Of a DNA stretch of 8,760 nucleotides, positions 1 to 6,207 are shown one piece after another (the stretch's first letter is position 1; the number at the start of each line of letters is the position of its first letter). The position numbers and the translations under genes were made by a program. This DNA is from Gallionella sp. Lineage in GTDB: Bacteria; Pseudomonadota; Gammaproteobacteria; Burkholderiales; Gallionellaceae. A model generated the notes under the pieces. That model did not search any database and had not been told where the DNA came from. It saw only the letters and a program-made list of their open reading frames with translations. Location: the NCBI GenBank assembly GCA_029850565.1, contig JARCRR010000099.1, positions 1 to 8,760 on the forward strand. The letters are read 5' to 3'.

Positions 1-243
1 GATGAACCCACCTCCGCACTCGACCCGATCTCCACAGCACATATCGAGAAGCTGATCGACGAACTTAAGAAAGACTTCACCATCGTCATCGTCACTCACA
101 ACATGCAGCAGGCCGCGCGTATCTCTGACTTCACTGCCTACATGTATCTGGGTGACCTCATCGAGTTCGGCGACACTAGCACCGTATTCACCAATCCGAA
201 GCGGAAAGAGACTGAAGATTACATTACCGGCCGCTTTGGATAA
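1..243 (+). CDS. pstB: Phosphate ABC transporter ATP-binding protein PstB, C-terminal part (5' truncated by window)
   Basis: This is the last 80 codons of PstB, the cytoplasmic ATPase that drives the high-affinity PstSCAB phosphate importer. The fragment opens in frame at base 1 inside the Walker B/D-loop region (DEPTSALDP, fragment residues 1-9, with the catalytic glutamate at residue 2). It continues with the switch histidine in IVTHNMQQA (His33) and ends with TEDYITGRFG, the typical PstB C-terminus, followed by TAA at 241-243. Walker A and the ABC signature motif lie beyond the left edge. The D-loop and the C-terminal sequence separate PstB from other ABC ATPases. The gene converges on glmM, and no phoU follows; a terminator lies about 160 bp downstream. 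In betaproteobacteria pst genes often sit next to glmM but in the same direction, so this orientation is notable. The identification is firm. Confidence 0.95.
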   Translation, partial: DEPTSALDPISTAHIEKLIDELKKDFTIVIVTHNMQQAARISDFTAYMYLGDLIEFGDTSTVFTNPKRKETEDYITGRFG

Positions 244-400
244 GCGATCGGCAATGTAACGGTGAAGGCAACAAGCCGCAGGATTGTTGCGACGGAGACT
301 TTCCTTTAGGTTAGCCGAAGCCACTAATGCGCGAAGCGCGTTATGTCGGAACCACTACATCACGGGACGTTTCGGTTAATCAAGCGTACTGTTTAAAATG
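244..400. other. Non-coding pstB-glmM spacer with inverted repeats
   Basis: No credible gene is seen between the pstB stop and the terminator. The stretch contains three inverted repeats. The first is a 7-bp perfect stem, 268-274 with 284-290 (GCAACAA/TTGTTGC). The second is an 8-bp stem with one G.U pair and a GAA loop, 325-332 with 336-343 (TAATGCGC/GCGCGTTA). The third is a longer-range pairing of about 13 bp with three G.U pairs, 309-321 with 369-381, that encloses the second. It would be the 3' untranslated region of pstB. It might hold a 3'-UTR-derived small RNA or the remains of a dispersed repeat, but neither can be shown from this sequence alone. Confidence 0.45.
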
Positions 401-429
401 CAAAACGCCGAGCATCGCTCGGCGTTTTG
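401..429. terminator. Bidirectional intrinsic terminator between pstB and glmM
   Basis: A perfect 13-bp inverted repeat (401-413 with 417-429, CAAAACGCCGAGC/GCTCGGCGTTTTG) has a 3-nt ATC loop. On the plus strand the GC-rich stem runs into GTTTTGTCTT. On the minus strand it runs into GTTTTGCATTTT. Both strands therefore show the stem-plus-U-tract form of a Rho-independent terminator. It lies 21 bp beyond the glmM stop and between two converging genes, so it probably ends both the pst transcript and the rlmE-ftsH-folP-glmM transcript. Confidence 0.92.
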
Positions 430-450
430 TCTTCTATGACTCCAGCAGAG

Positions 451-1806
451 TTATGCCGCCGCCTCACGCACTGCCGCCGCGATCTGCTCCGCGCACTGCT
501 TCACCAGCACGCCATCCTCCCCCTCGACCATCACGCGCAACAATGGCTCGGTGCCCGACGGGCGCAGCAGCACACGACCTTTTCCATCCAAAGCCAGCTC
601 CGCCGCAGCCGCTACCGCTTTGACCGCAGGCCGATCCAGCAACTCCGCCGCCTTACCAATCACACGAACATTGATGAGTATCTGCGGGTACATCACAAGA
701 TCTTGCGCCGCTTGAGCGAGTGTTTGTTTGCCTGAACGCAACGCCTCCAATACTTGTAGTGCCGAGACGATACCGTCACCGGTGCTGTGCTTGTCCAGAC
801 AGATGATATGGCCTGAATTTTCGCCGCCGAGTTGCCAGCCCTTTTGTTGTAGCAACTCCATCACATAACGATCGCCCACCTTGGCGCGCGCGAAAGGGAT
901 TCCCAATCTCTGCATGGCATGCTCAAAGGCAAGATTGGTCATCAGCGTACCAACCACACCGCCATGCATCCTGCCCTGTGACTGACGATGTTTTGCGACC
1001 ACGTAGAGCAGTTGGTCACCGTCATACAATTTCCCCTGCGCATCCACCATGACCAGGCGGTCGCCATCCCCGTCAAGCGCGATGCCGACATCCGCCTTGT
1101 GTTCGACCACGGCCTTTTGCAGGTTCTGCGGCTTGGTCGCGCCATAGCCGTCGTTGATGTTCTTGCCGTTCGGCTCGGCGCCGATGGCGACCACGTCCGC
1201 ACCGAGTTCGTGGAACACGTGACGTGCGATGTGGTAGGTCGCGCCATGCGCGCTATCCACCACGATCTTCATGCCGCGCAGGTTCATATCTGCCGGGAAG
1301 GTGCTTTTGCAGAATTCGATATATCGCCCCACTGCATCGTCGATGCGCTTCGCCTTGCCCAGCCCTTCCGAAGCATTGGTCTGCATCGGCTCGTCCAATG
1401 CTGTCTCGATCGCGGTTTCGATGGCATCCGGCAGTTTCGTACCGCTACCGGAGAAGAACTTGATGCCGTTGTCTTCGAACGGATTGTGCGAAGCTGAGAT
1501 AACCACACCCGCATGCAAGCGCAAGGCCCGGGTCAAATAGGCCACCGCAGGGGTCGGTATCGGACCTGCCAGATAGACGTCGATGCCGGCCGCGATCAAT
1601 CCCGCCTCCAATGCCGATTCCAGCATATAACCGGAGATGCGTGTGTCCTTACCGATCAATACGGCGGGACGCTCGCCCTGCGTATGCTCGGCACTCGCCA
1701 ATACCTTGCCAGCCGCATAACCCAAGTGCATCACGAACTGCGGCGTGATGGGATGGTCACCCACGCGTCCGCGCACACCGTCTGTTCCGAAATATTTTCT
1801 GCTCAT
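451..1806 (-). CDS. glmM: Phosphoglucosamine mutase GlmM
   Basis: GlmM interconverts glucosamine-6-phosphate and glucosamine-1-phosphate in the cytoplasm, the step before GlmU in UDP-GlcNAc synthesis for peptidoglycan and lipopolysaccharide. The 451-residue protein has the usual family length (about 445-450). The N-terminus (FGTDGVRG, residues 6-13) is canonical. The phosphoserine loop is VVISASHNP (101-109), with Ser106 the expected phosphorylated residue. The metal-binding loop DGDGDR is at 245-250, the sugar-binding loop GGENSGH at 327-333, and the phosphate-binding loop RPSGTEP at 415-421. The ATG at 1806-1804 overlaps the folP stop as ATGA, and AAGGGA (1812-1817) gives a ribosome binding site with a 5-nt spacer, so translational coupling to folP is likely. 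It is the last gene of the rlmE-ftsH-folP-glmM operon and is followed by a strong terminator. Nothing is missing or unusual. Confidence 0.98.
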   Translation of the reverse strand: MSRKYFGTDGVRGRVGDHPITPQFVMHLGYAAGKVLASAEHTQGERPAVLIGKDTRISGYMLESALEAGLIAAGIDVYLAGPIPTPAVAYLTRALRLHAGVVISASHNPFEDNGIKFFSGSGTKLPDAIETAIETALDEPMQTNASEGLGKAKRIDDAVGRYIEFCKSTFPADMNLRGMKIVVDSAHGATYHIARHVFHELGADVVAIGAEPNGKNINDGYGATKPQNLQKAVVEHKADVGIALDGDGDRLVMVDAQGKLYDGDQLLYVVAKHRQSQGRMHGGVVGTLMTNLAFEHAMQRLGIPFARAKVGDRYVMELLQQKGWQLGGENSGHIICLDKHSTGDGIVSALQVLEALRSGKQTLAQAAQDLVMYPQILINVRVIGKAAELLDRPAVKAVAAAAELALDGKGRVLLRPSGTEPLLRVMVEGEDGVLVKQCAEQIAAAVREAAA

Positions 1807-2630
1807 ATCGTTCCCTTGTTCACTGCATTCAAAACCTTCAATGCGTCTACCGTCTCACGCACATCATGCACCCGCACGATAGCCGCACCATGTTGCACGG
1901 CCAACATTGCCGCTGCCACACTCGCTGAGACACGGTCACCCACCTCGCGCCCCGTGATCACACCCAGCATGGATTTACGCGACAGCCCTGCCAATATCGG
2001 CACACCTAATGTTCCAAACGCCCCCAAGTGTCCTAGCAGCTCGAGATTATGCTCGACAGTCTTGCCGAAACCAAACCCGGGATCGATTACGATACGCTCT
2101 CGCGCCACACCAGCCGCTTCAAGGACGGCGACACGTTCTCGCAAAAATGCACTCACTTCTTCCATCACGTTTTGATAAACAGGCCTCCGCTGCATGGTCT
2201 GCGGCGTGCCCTGTTTATGCATCAGACACACGGCCGCATCGCTGCTGGCCACCACCTCAAGCGCACCTGCAGCCTGCAAGGCATTCACATCGTTCACCAT
2301 GCTGACCCCCGCCAACAGGGCGGCGCGCATCACGACCGGTTTATAGGTATCGATGGAGATCGGAATGGCGATATCGCTCAGGCCTTCGATCACGGGTAGT
2401 ACGCGATCGAGTTCTTCCTGATCGCTCACGGAAACCGCACCGGGACGAGTAGATTCGCCACCGATATCAAGTATGTCAGCGCCTTCAAAAATCAAGCGGT
2501 GCGCATGGGCGATAGCGGTGGCGGTCGATGCATGACTCCCGCCGTCCGAGAAAGAATCGGGCGTGACGTTGACAATGCCCATCACGATGGGACGTTTTAG
2601 ATCGAACTGGTATCTGCCGCAACGAAACAT
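1803..2630 (-). CDS. folP: Dihydropteroate synthase FolP
   Basis: FolP condenses p-aminobenzoate with dihydropterin pyrophosphate to give dihydropteroate in folate synthesis, and is the sulfonamide target. The 275-residue TIM-barrel protein has both family signatures: GIVNVTPDSFSDGG (18-31) and DILDIGGESTRPGA (52-65). Residues matching E. coli catalytic and ligand positions can be picked out: Asn21, Asp55, Thr61/Arg62, Asp94, Asn113, Asp183, Lys219 (SRKS), Arg253 and His255. The loop residues Phe27 and Pro63, often altered in sulfonamide-resistant enzymes, look wild type. The ATG at 2630-2628 is the only start that keeps the full first signature; no in-frame ATG, GTG or TTG lies between it and the ftsH stop. 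No Shine-Dalgarno is visible. Instead, a GC-rich hairpin ends 6 nt before the start codon. The gene lies 34 bp after ftsH and overlaps glmM by 4 bp. Confidence 0.97.
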   Translation of the reverse strand: MFRCGRYQFDLKRPIVMGIVNVTPDSFSDGGSHASTATAIAHAHRLIFEGADILDIGGESTRPGAVSVSDQEELDRVLPVIEGLSDIAIPISIDTYKPVVMRAALLAGVSMVNDVNALQAAGALEVVASSDAAVCLMHKQGTPQTMQRRPVYQNVMEEVSAFLRERVAVLEAAGVARERIVIDPGFGFGKTVEHNLELLGHLGAFGTLGVPILAGLSRKSMLGVITGREVGDRVSASVAAAMLAVQHGAAIVRVHDVRETVDALKVLNAVNKGTI

Positions 2631-2636
2631 ATGAGA

Positions 2637-2656
2637 ACGGGGGCCAAAGCCCCCGT
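2637..2656 (-). other. GC-rich hairpin in the ftsH-folP gap, just before the folP start
   Basis: An 8-bp perfect inverted repeat (2637-2644 with 2649-2656; on the minus strand ACGGGGGC, loop TTTG, GCCCCCGT) fills most of the 34-bp gap between the ftsH stop and the folP ATG. The sequence after it on the minus strand is TCTCAT, too poor in U for a confident terminator. It occupies the place where the folP ribosome binding site would be expected. It could be a weak attenuator, an RNA-stability or processing element, or a structure that limits folP translation. The pairing is directly visible; its function is inferred. Confidence 0.55.
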
Positions 2657-2664
2657 GTATGGAA

Positions 2665-4563
2665 TCAAACGCCTTCAGCAGGTTGATCGGTCACTGGCGC
2701 TGCTGGCGCATCGTCTTTAGGAGGCTCGGGCGCTTTTGCGCTTGGACTAGGCTTGGGTGCCCGCGGTGGGTTGCCGGCCATGATGTCATCGATCTGCTCG
2801 GCGTCGATAGTCTCCCATTCCAGCAACGCTTTGGTCATCGCTTCCATCTTGTCGCGGTTCTCTTCGATCAGCTTGCGCGCCAACGCATACTGCTCGTCCA
2901 GAATACGGCGTATCTCGGCATCCACTTTCTGCATACTCGCTTCGGAGATGTTCTTGTGCGTGGTGACCGAACGTCCCAGAAAAACCTCGCCCTCGTTCTC
3001 GCCGTACACCATCGTTCCCAACGCTTCTGACATACCCCATTGGGTGACCATCTTGCGCGCCATATCGGTTGCACGTTCGAAATCGTTGGATGCACCTGTG
3101 GTCATCTGCCCCATGAATATCTCTTCCGCGATACGTCCGCCGAACAACACAGCGATAGTGGAAAGGATACGCACCTTATCCATGCTGTAGCGATCTTCCG
3201 AAGGCAACTGCATGGTCAACCCCAATGCGCGTCCACGCGGGATAATGGTCACTTTGTGAACCGGATCGGTCTTGGGCATCAGACGTGCCACCAGTGCATG
3301 ACCGGATTCGTGATACGCCGTATTGCGGCGCTCCTCTTCCGGCATCACCATCGAGCGACGTTCCGCGCCCATGAATATTTTGTCTTTGGCCGCCTCGAAA
3401 TCGTCCATCTCGACAAAACGTTTACCGCGACGCGCTGCAAACAAAGCAGCCTCGTTCACCAAGTTAGCCAGATCTGCACCGGACATACCGGGCGTACCGC
3501 GCGCCAGCACGTTGGCATTCACATCAGGTGCGCAAGGCACTTTGCGCATGTGCACCATCAATATCTGTTCGCGACCGCGGATGTCCGGCAACGGCACCAC
3601 GACCTGACGGTCGAAACGACCGGGACGCAACAGCGCTGCGTCCAATACATCCGGACGGTTGGTGGCGGCGATCACAATCACGCCACTCGCACCTTCGAAA
3701 CCATCCATCTCGACCAGCAGCGCATTCAAGGTTTGCTCGCGCTCATCATTACCGCCGCCCAAACCTGCTCCGCGCTGGCGACCCACCGCGTCGATTTCAT
3801 CGATGAAGATGATGCAAGGCGAATGTTTCTTGGCTTGCTCGAACATGTCGCGCACACGCGCCGCGCCGACGCCCACGAACATCTCGACGAAATCGGAGCC
3901 GGAGATAGAGAAGAACGGAACCTTGGCCTCGCCGGCGATGGCCTTGGCCAGCAGTGTCTTGCCCGTACCCGGGCTACCCACCATCAGCACGCCGCGCGGG
4001 ATACGCCCACCCAGATTCTGGAACTTGGTCGGATCGCGCAGAAAATCCACCAATTCTGACACTTCTTCTTTAGCCTCGTCACACCCTGCCACATCGGCGA
4101 AGGTAACGCGCTCTTTAGCCTCATCCAACATACGAGCCTTGCTCTTGCCGAAGGAGAACGCTCCACCTTTGCCGCCGCCCTGCATCTGGCGCATGAAGAA
4201 TATCCATACACCGATCAGCAACAGCATCGGGAACCATGAAATGAACACCTGACTGAGGAAGCTCTGCTCTTCTTCGGGTTTCGCTTCGACCTTCACACCA
4301 TTCTTCAGCAGGTCGGAGACCAACCAGATGTCGCTGGGCGCGAAACTGGTGATGCGTTTGCCGTCGGTAGTGGTCGCTTTCAGGGTACGCCCTTCGATGA
4401 CCACCTTGTCGACATGTCCTGCCCTGACCTCATCCAAGAATTGCGAATAATCCAACTGCACCTGCGCCGTCGATTGTTGACGCGCATTGAACTGATTGAA
4501 TACGGTCATCAGCACCAAAGCCACGACCATCCATATCCCGACACTCTTGAATAGATTATTCAC
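2665..4563 (-). CDS. ftsH: ATP-dependent zinc metalloprotease FtsH
   Basis: FtsH is the membrane-anchored AAA+ protease that removes misassembled membrane proteins and regulators such as LpxC in relatives. This 632-residue copy has a first membrane helix (about 9-23), a periplasmic segment and a second helix (about 109-125). The AAA domain has Walker A GSPGTGKT (196-203), Walker B IIFIDEIDA (251-259), pore motif FVG (229-231), and a second region of homology TNRPDVLD...RPGRFDR with arginine fingers at about Arg316 and Arg319. The zinc site is HESGH (418-422), with likely third ligand Asp494 in GASND. A coiled-coil-like stretch (about 545-585) and a proline/alanine-rich tail (598-632) follow. 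The start is GTG (4563-4561), with AAGGAG 5 nt upstream (4569-4574 region). The serine in Walker A and in HESGH fits betaproteobacterial FtsH. It is second in the rlmE operon, 51 bp after rlmE. Confidence 0.98.
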   Translation of the reverse strand: MNNLFKSVGIWMVVALVLMTVFNQFNARQQSTAQVQLDYSQFLDEVRAGHVDKVVIEGRTLKATTTDGKRITSFAPSDIWLVSDLLKNGVKVEAKPEEEQSFLSQVFISWFPMLLLIGVWIFFMRQMQGGGKGGAFSFGKSKARMLDEAKERVTFADVAGCDEAKEEVSELVDFLRDPTKFQNLGGRIPRGVLMVGSPGTGKTLLAKAIAGEAKVPFFSISGSDFVEMFVGVGAARVRDMFEQAKKHSPCIIFIDEIDAVGRQRGAGLGGGNDEREQTLNALLVEMDGFEGASGVIVIAATNRPDVLDAALLRPGRFDRQVVVPLPDIRGREQILMVHMRKVPCAPDVNANVLARGTPGMSGADLANLVNEAALFAARRGKRFVEMDDFEAAKDKIFMGAERRSMVMPEEERRNTAYHESGHALVARLMPKTDPVHKVTIIPRGRALGLTMQLPSEDRYSMDKVRILSTIAVLFGGRIAEEIFMGQMTTGASNDFERATDMARKMVTQWGMSEALGTMVYGENEGEVFLGRSVTTHKNISEASMQKVDAEIRRILDEQYALARKLIEENRDKMEAMTKALLEWETIDAEQIDDIMAGNPPRAPKPSPSAKAPEPPKDDAPAAPVTDQPAEGV

Positions 4564-4598
4564 ACCTGCTCCTTACCGAGCGAAAAACGAAGTTGCAT
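4560..4598 (-). other. Possible 12-codon leader ORF overlapping the ftsH start
   Basis: In the rlmE-ftsH gap an ATG at 4598-4596 opens a reading frame that would give MQLRFSLGKEQV and stops at TGA 4562-4560. Its stop overlaps the ftsH GTG start in a GTGA arrangement (4563-4560), the layout typical of translational coupling, and the ftsH Shine-Dalgarno lies within it. No ribosome binding site precedes the ATG, so it may simply be a chance frame. It is listed as a candidate only. Confidence 0.25.
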
Positions 4599-4614
4599 TA
4601 GACACGGTCTGTGC

Positions 4615-5238
4615 TCATTTCTCAAGCTTACCTAGCCCCACAAGATACTGCTCACTACTGCGATCGCGCGAAGCCTTGGGCTTACGAGTGACCACCTTTT
4701 CAAAGTGGGCACGTGCCAGTTTCAGATAATCCTCAAAGCCGACACCTTGGAATATCTTCACCACGAACGAGCCGCCCGGCGCCAGATGCTTCGCCGCAAA
4801 ATCCAAGGCCAATTCCGCCAAATACATGGAACGCGCCTGATCTGCCGAACCCACGCCACTGATATTGGGGGCCATATCCGACATTACAAGGCCGATTTGA
4901 CGCCCATCGAGCATCTTCTCGAGTTGCGCCAGCACCTCGTCCTCCCGGAAATCTCCTTGGATGAACTCGACACGCGGCAGTGGCTGTAGTGGCAACAGAT
5001 CGAGCGCGATGATGCGCCCGTGCGGCCCTAGCTTCTTCGCCACCACCTGACACCAACTGCCCGGTGCAGCCCCCAGATCCACTACGACCATCCCCGGCTT
5101 GATGAGATGATCGCGTTCGTCCAACTCGATCAATTTATAGGCAGCACGCGCACGGTAACCTTCCTTTTGCGCCATCTGCACATAAGGATCGTTCACATGC
5201 TCTTGCATCCATTGTTTGCTGGTTTTGGAAGCCTTCAT
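4615..5238 (-). CDS. rlmE: 23S rRNA (uridine-2'-O)-methyltransferase RlmE (RrmJ/FtsJ)
   Basis: RlmE methylates the 2'-O of U2552 (E. coli numbering) in the A-loop of 23S rRNA, a late step in 50S subunit maturation, using S-adenosylmethionine. The 207-residue protein matches the family length (E. coli 209). The SAM-binding motif I is DLGAAPGSW (54-62). The catalytic K-D-K-E tetrad is visible as Lys35, Asp121 (SDMAPN), Lys161 (VVKIFQG) and Glu196 (RSSEQY), each three positions before its E. coli counterpart. The ATG at 5238-5236 gives the expected lysine-rich N-terminus and the SKQWMQEH segment; no strong Shine-Dalgarno is seen. It leads the operon with ftsH, as in E. coli, and diverges from yhbY over 36 bp. 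In E. coli the pair is under heat-shock control; I find no convincing sigma-32 promoter here. Confidence 0.97.
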   Translation of the reverse strand: MKASKTSKQWMQEHVNDPYVQMAQKEGYRARAAYKLIELDERDHLIKPGMVVVDLGAAPGSWCQVVAKKLGPHGRIIALDLLPLQPLPRVEFIQGDFREDEVLAQLEKMLDGRQIGLVMSDMAPNISGVGSADQARSMYLAELALDFAAKHLAPGGSFVVKIFQGVGFEDYLKLARAHFEKVVTRKPKASRDRSSEQYLVGLGKLEK

Positions 5239-5274
5239 CGTTTAGAATCCGCGCCTTAATCGAATAAGGTCAAT
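5239..5274. promoter_or_regulatory. Divergent rlmE/yhbY intergenic region (36 bp)
   Basis: Only 36 bp separate the two divergent start codons, so the promoters must overlap each other or lie inside the opposing genes. On the plus strand TAGAAT (5243-5248) is a fair -10 match about 27 bp before the yhbY ATG, without a well-spaced -35, and AAGG (5266-5269) with a 5-nt spacer serves as the yhbY ribosome binding site. On the minus strand TTGACC (5273-5268) resembles a -35 box, but no good -10 lies 16-18 bp further on. The element assignments are tentative; the short shared region itself is certain. Confidence 0.35.
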
Positions 5275-5619
5275 ATGTTGAATCTATCTGTAGCACAGCG
5301 CCTCGAACTCAAAGGTCGCGCCCACGCCCTCAAACCTGTGGTCATCATCGGCAACGCCGGGCTGACACCATCCGTACTGGATGAGATCGAACGTTCTTTG
5401 AAAAGTCACGACTTGCTGAAGATCCGTGTGATGAATGACGACCGCGAAGCCCGCGACGCCATGATGACCGAGATCTGCGAACTATTGAAAGCGGGTGCCG
5501 TACAACACATCGGCAAGATGCTGGTGATCTATCGCCCGCTCGCCGTCCCTATCGCCAAAGCACCCAAAGCACGCAAAGGCAAATCGCTCACCAAGAAGCA
5601 ACTGGGCAGCAAGGCCTAG
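5275..5619 (+). CDS. yhbY: YhbY-family CRM-domain RNA-binding protein (ribosome assembly)
   Basis: This small cytoplasmic RNA-binding protein consists of a single CRM domain and associates with 50S precursors in E. coli. Of its 114 residues, about 1-92 form the CRM fold and align with E. coli YhbY: LKGRAHALKPVVIIGNAGLT (12-31) carries the GxxG RNA-contact loop (Gly26-Asn-Ala-Gly29), and IGKMLVIYRP (79-88) is the conserved last strand. Residues about 93-114 form a lysine-rich, probably disordered extension (APKARKGKSLTKKQLG) absent from the 97-residue E. coli protein. The ATG at 5275 has AAGG 5 nt upstream. It diverges from rlmE, another 50S maturation factor, and sits beside greA, matching the layout in E. 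coli and Pseudomonas. Its molecular role is less well defined than its family membership. Confidence 0.93.
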   Translation: MLNLSVAQRLELKGRAHALKPVVIIGNAGLTPSVLDEIERSLKSHDLLKIRVMNDDREARDAMMTEICELLKAGAVQHIGKMLVIYRPLAVPIAKAPKARKGKSLTKKQLGSKA

Positions 5620-5719
5620 CGAGGGAGGGCACGCTTTGTGCCCACGAGCTCCCTGCATGGGCAGCAGCCACGCTTGGGCAAACGAAGAAACAGTTTGCCC
5701 GCTCTACGACTCTTCCCAA
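5620..5719. other. Convergent yhbY-greA gap with two hairpins
   Basis: This 100-bp stretch between converging genes contains two inverted repeats. The first is a 6-bp stem (5627-5632 with 5638-5643, GGGCAC/GTGCCC, loop GCTTT), which can extend with 5623-5626 pairing to 5650-5653 across a bulge. The second is an 8-bp perfect stem (5676-5683 with 5693-5700, GGGCAAAC/GTTTGCCC) with a 9-nt loop. The position suggests transcript ends for yhbY and greA. However, neither hairpin is followed by a convincing U tract on either strand, so they are not called as intrinsic terminators. No gene is seen here. Confidence 0.45.
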
Positions 5720-6196
5720 TTAGATGTACTGCACTTCCACCACTTCGTACTCGCGCACCCCACCCGGCGCCTGCACCTCGGCGATGTCGCCGCCGGATTT
5801 GCCAATCAAGGCTCGTGCGATAGGTGAGCTGATGGAAATCTTGCGCTTCTTGATATCCGCTTCATCTTCACCCACGATCTGGTAAGTCACCACGTCGCCG
5901 TTGTTCACATCTTCCAGAATCACGGTTGAGCCGAACACGCAACGACCATCCGCATTCAGCGTCTTGGGATCGATGATCTGCGCACTACCCAGTTTGAACT
6001 CCAGCTCGATGATACGCCCTTCGACGAAGGACTGTTTTTCCTTGGCAGCTTCGTACTCGGCATTCTCCGACAGGTCGCCCTGCGCGCGCGCTTCCGAGAT
6101 GGCATTGATCACAGCGGGACGCTCCACCGTCTTCAGATTGTGCAGTTCGTTGCGCAATGCTTCAGCGCCGACCACAGTCAATGGGATCTTACTCAT
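5720..6196 (-). CDS. greA: Transcription elongation factor GreA
   Basis: GreA enters the secondary channel of RNA polymerase and stimulates cleavage of the nascent RNA in backtracked complexes, restarting elongation. The 158-residue length matches E. coli GreA. The N-terminal coiled coil (about 1-75) carries GDLSENAEYEAAKEKQ (40-55), with the acidic tip residues Asp41 and Glu44 that act at the polymerase active site. The C-terminal FKBP-like domain (about 80-158) includes SISSPIARALIGKSGGD (121-137) and ends with EYEVVEVQYI. The intact acidic tip and basic surface argue against a Gfh-type paralogue. ATG 6196-6194 is preceded by AAGGA (6205-6209) with an 8-nt spacer; this site overlaps the carB stop codon. 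The gene follows carB by 11 bp and is probably cotranscribed and partly coupled with it, as in other gamma- and betaproteobacteria. Confidence 0.98.
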   Translation of the reverse strand: MSKIPLTVVGAEALRNELHNLKTVERPAVINAISEARAQGDLSENAEYEAAKEKQSFVEGRIIELEFKLGSAQIIDPKTLNADGRCVFGSTVILEDVNNGDVVTYQIVGEDEADIKKRKISISSPIARALIGKSGGDIAEVQAPGGVREYEVVEVQYI

Positions 6197-6207
6197 AGGA
6201 TGATTCC

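Noticed and set aside
327..735. Two overlapping plus-strand open frames (98 and 102 codons) after pstB, considered as a possible small gene in place of phoU
   Set aside because: Both run through the bidirectional terminator or into the 3' end of glmM. Their products are Pro/Arg-rich and resemble nothing, least of all PhoU.
988..1497. A 169-codon open frame opposite glmM
   Set aside because: It is a shadow of glmM coding sequence on the other strand, with no domain and no ribosome binding site that I could recognise.
1513..2175. A 220-codon open frame on the plus strand spanning the folP-glmM junction
   Set aside because: It lies antisense to two well-conserved genes, has low-complexity Ser/Arg/Thr-rich composition and no known motif.
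3040..4059. A long open frame (339 codons) on the plus strand, opposite ftsH
   Set aside because: It is antisense to the conserved AAA and protease domains of FtsH. Its translation is rich in His, Arg, Thr and Gln with no recognisable domain, as expected from the reverse complement of a biased coding gene, and it has no independent support.
2665..4563. The GSPGTGKT Walker A and HESGH zinc motif of FtsH as unusual active-site changes
   Set aside because: Both keep all catalytic residues, and serine at these positions is common in betaproteobacterial FtsH, so they are lineage markers rather than anomalies.
5636..5827. Small plus-strand frames in the yhbY-greA gap
   Set aside because: They overlap the 3' end of greA, are short, and lack a ribosome binding site or a recognisable product.
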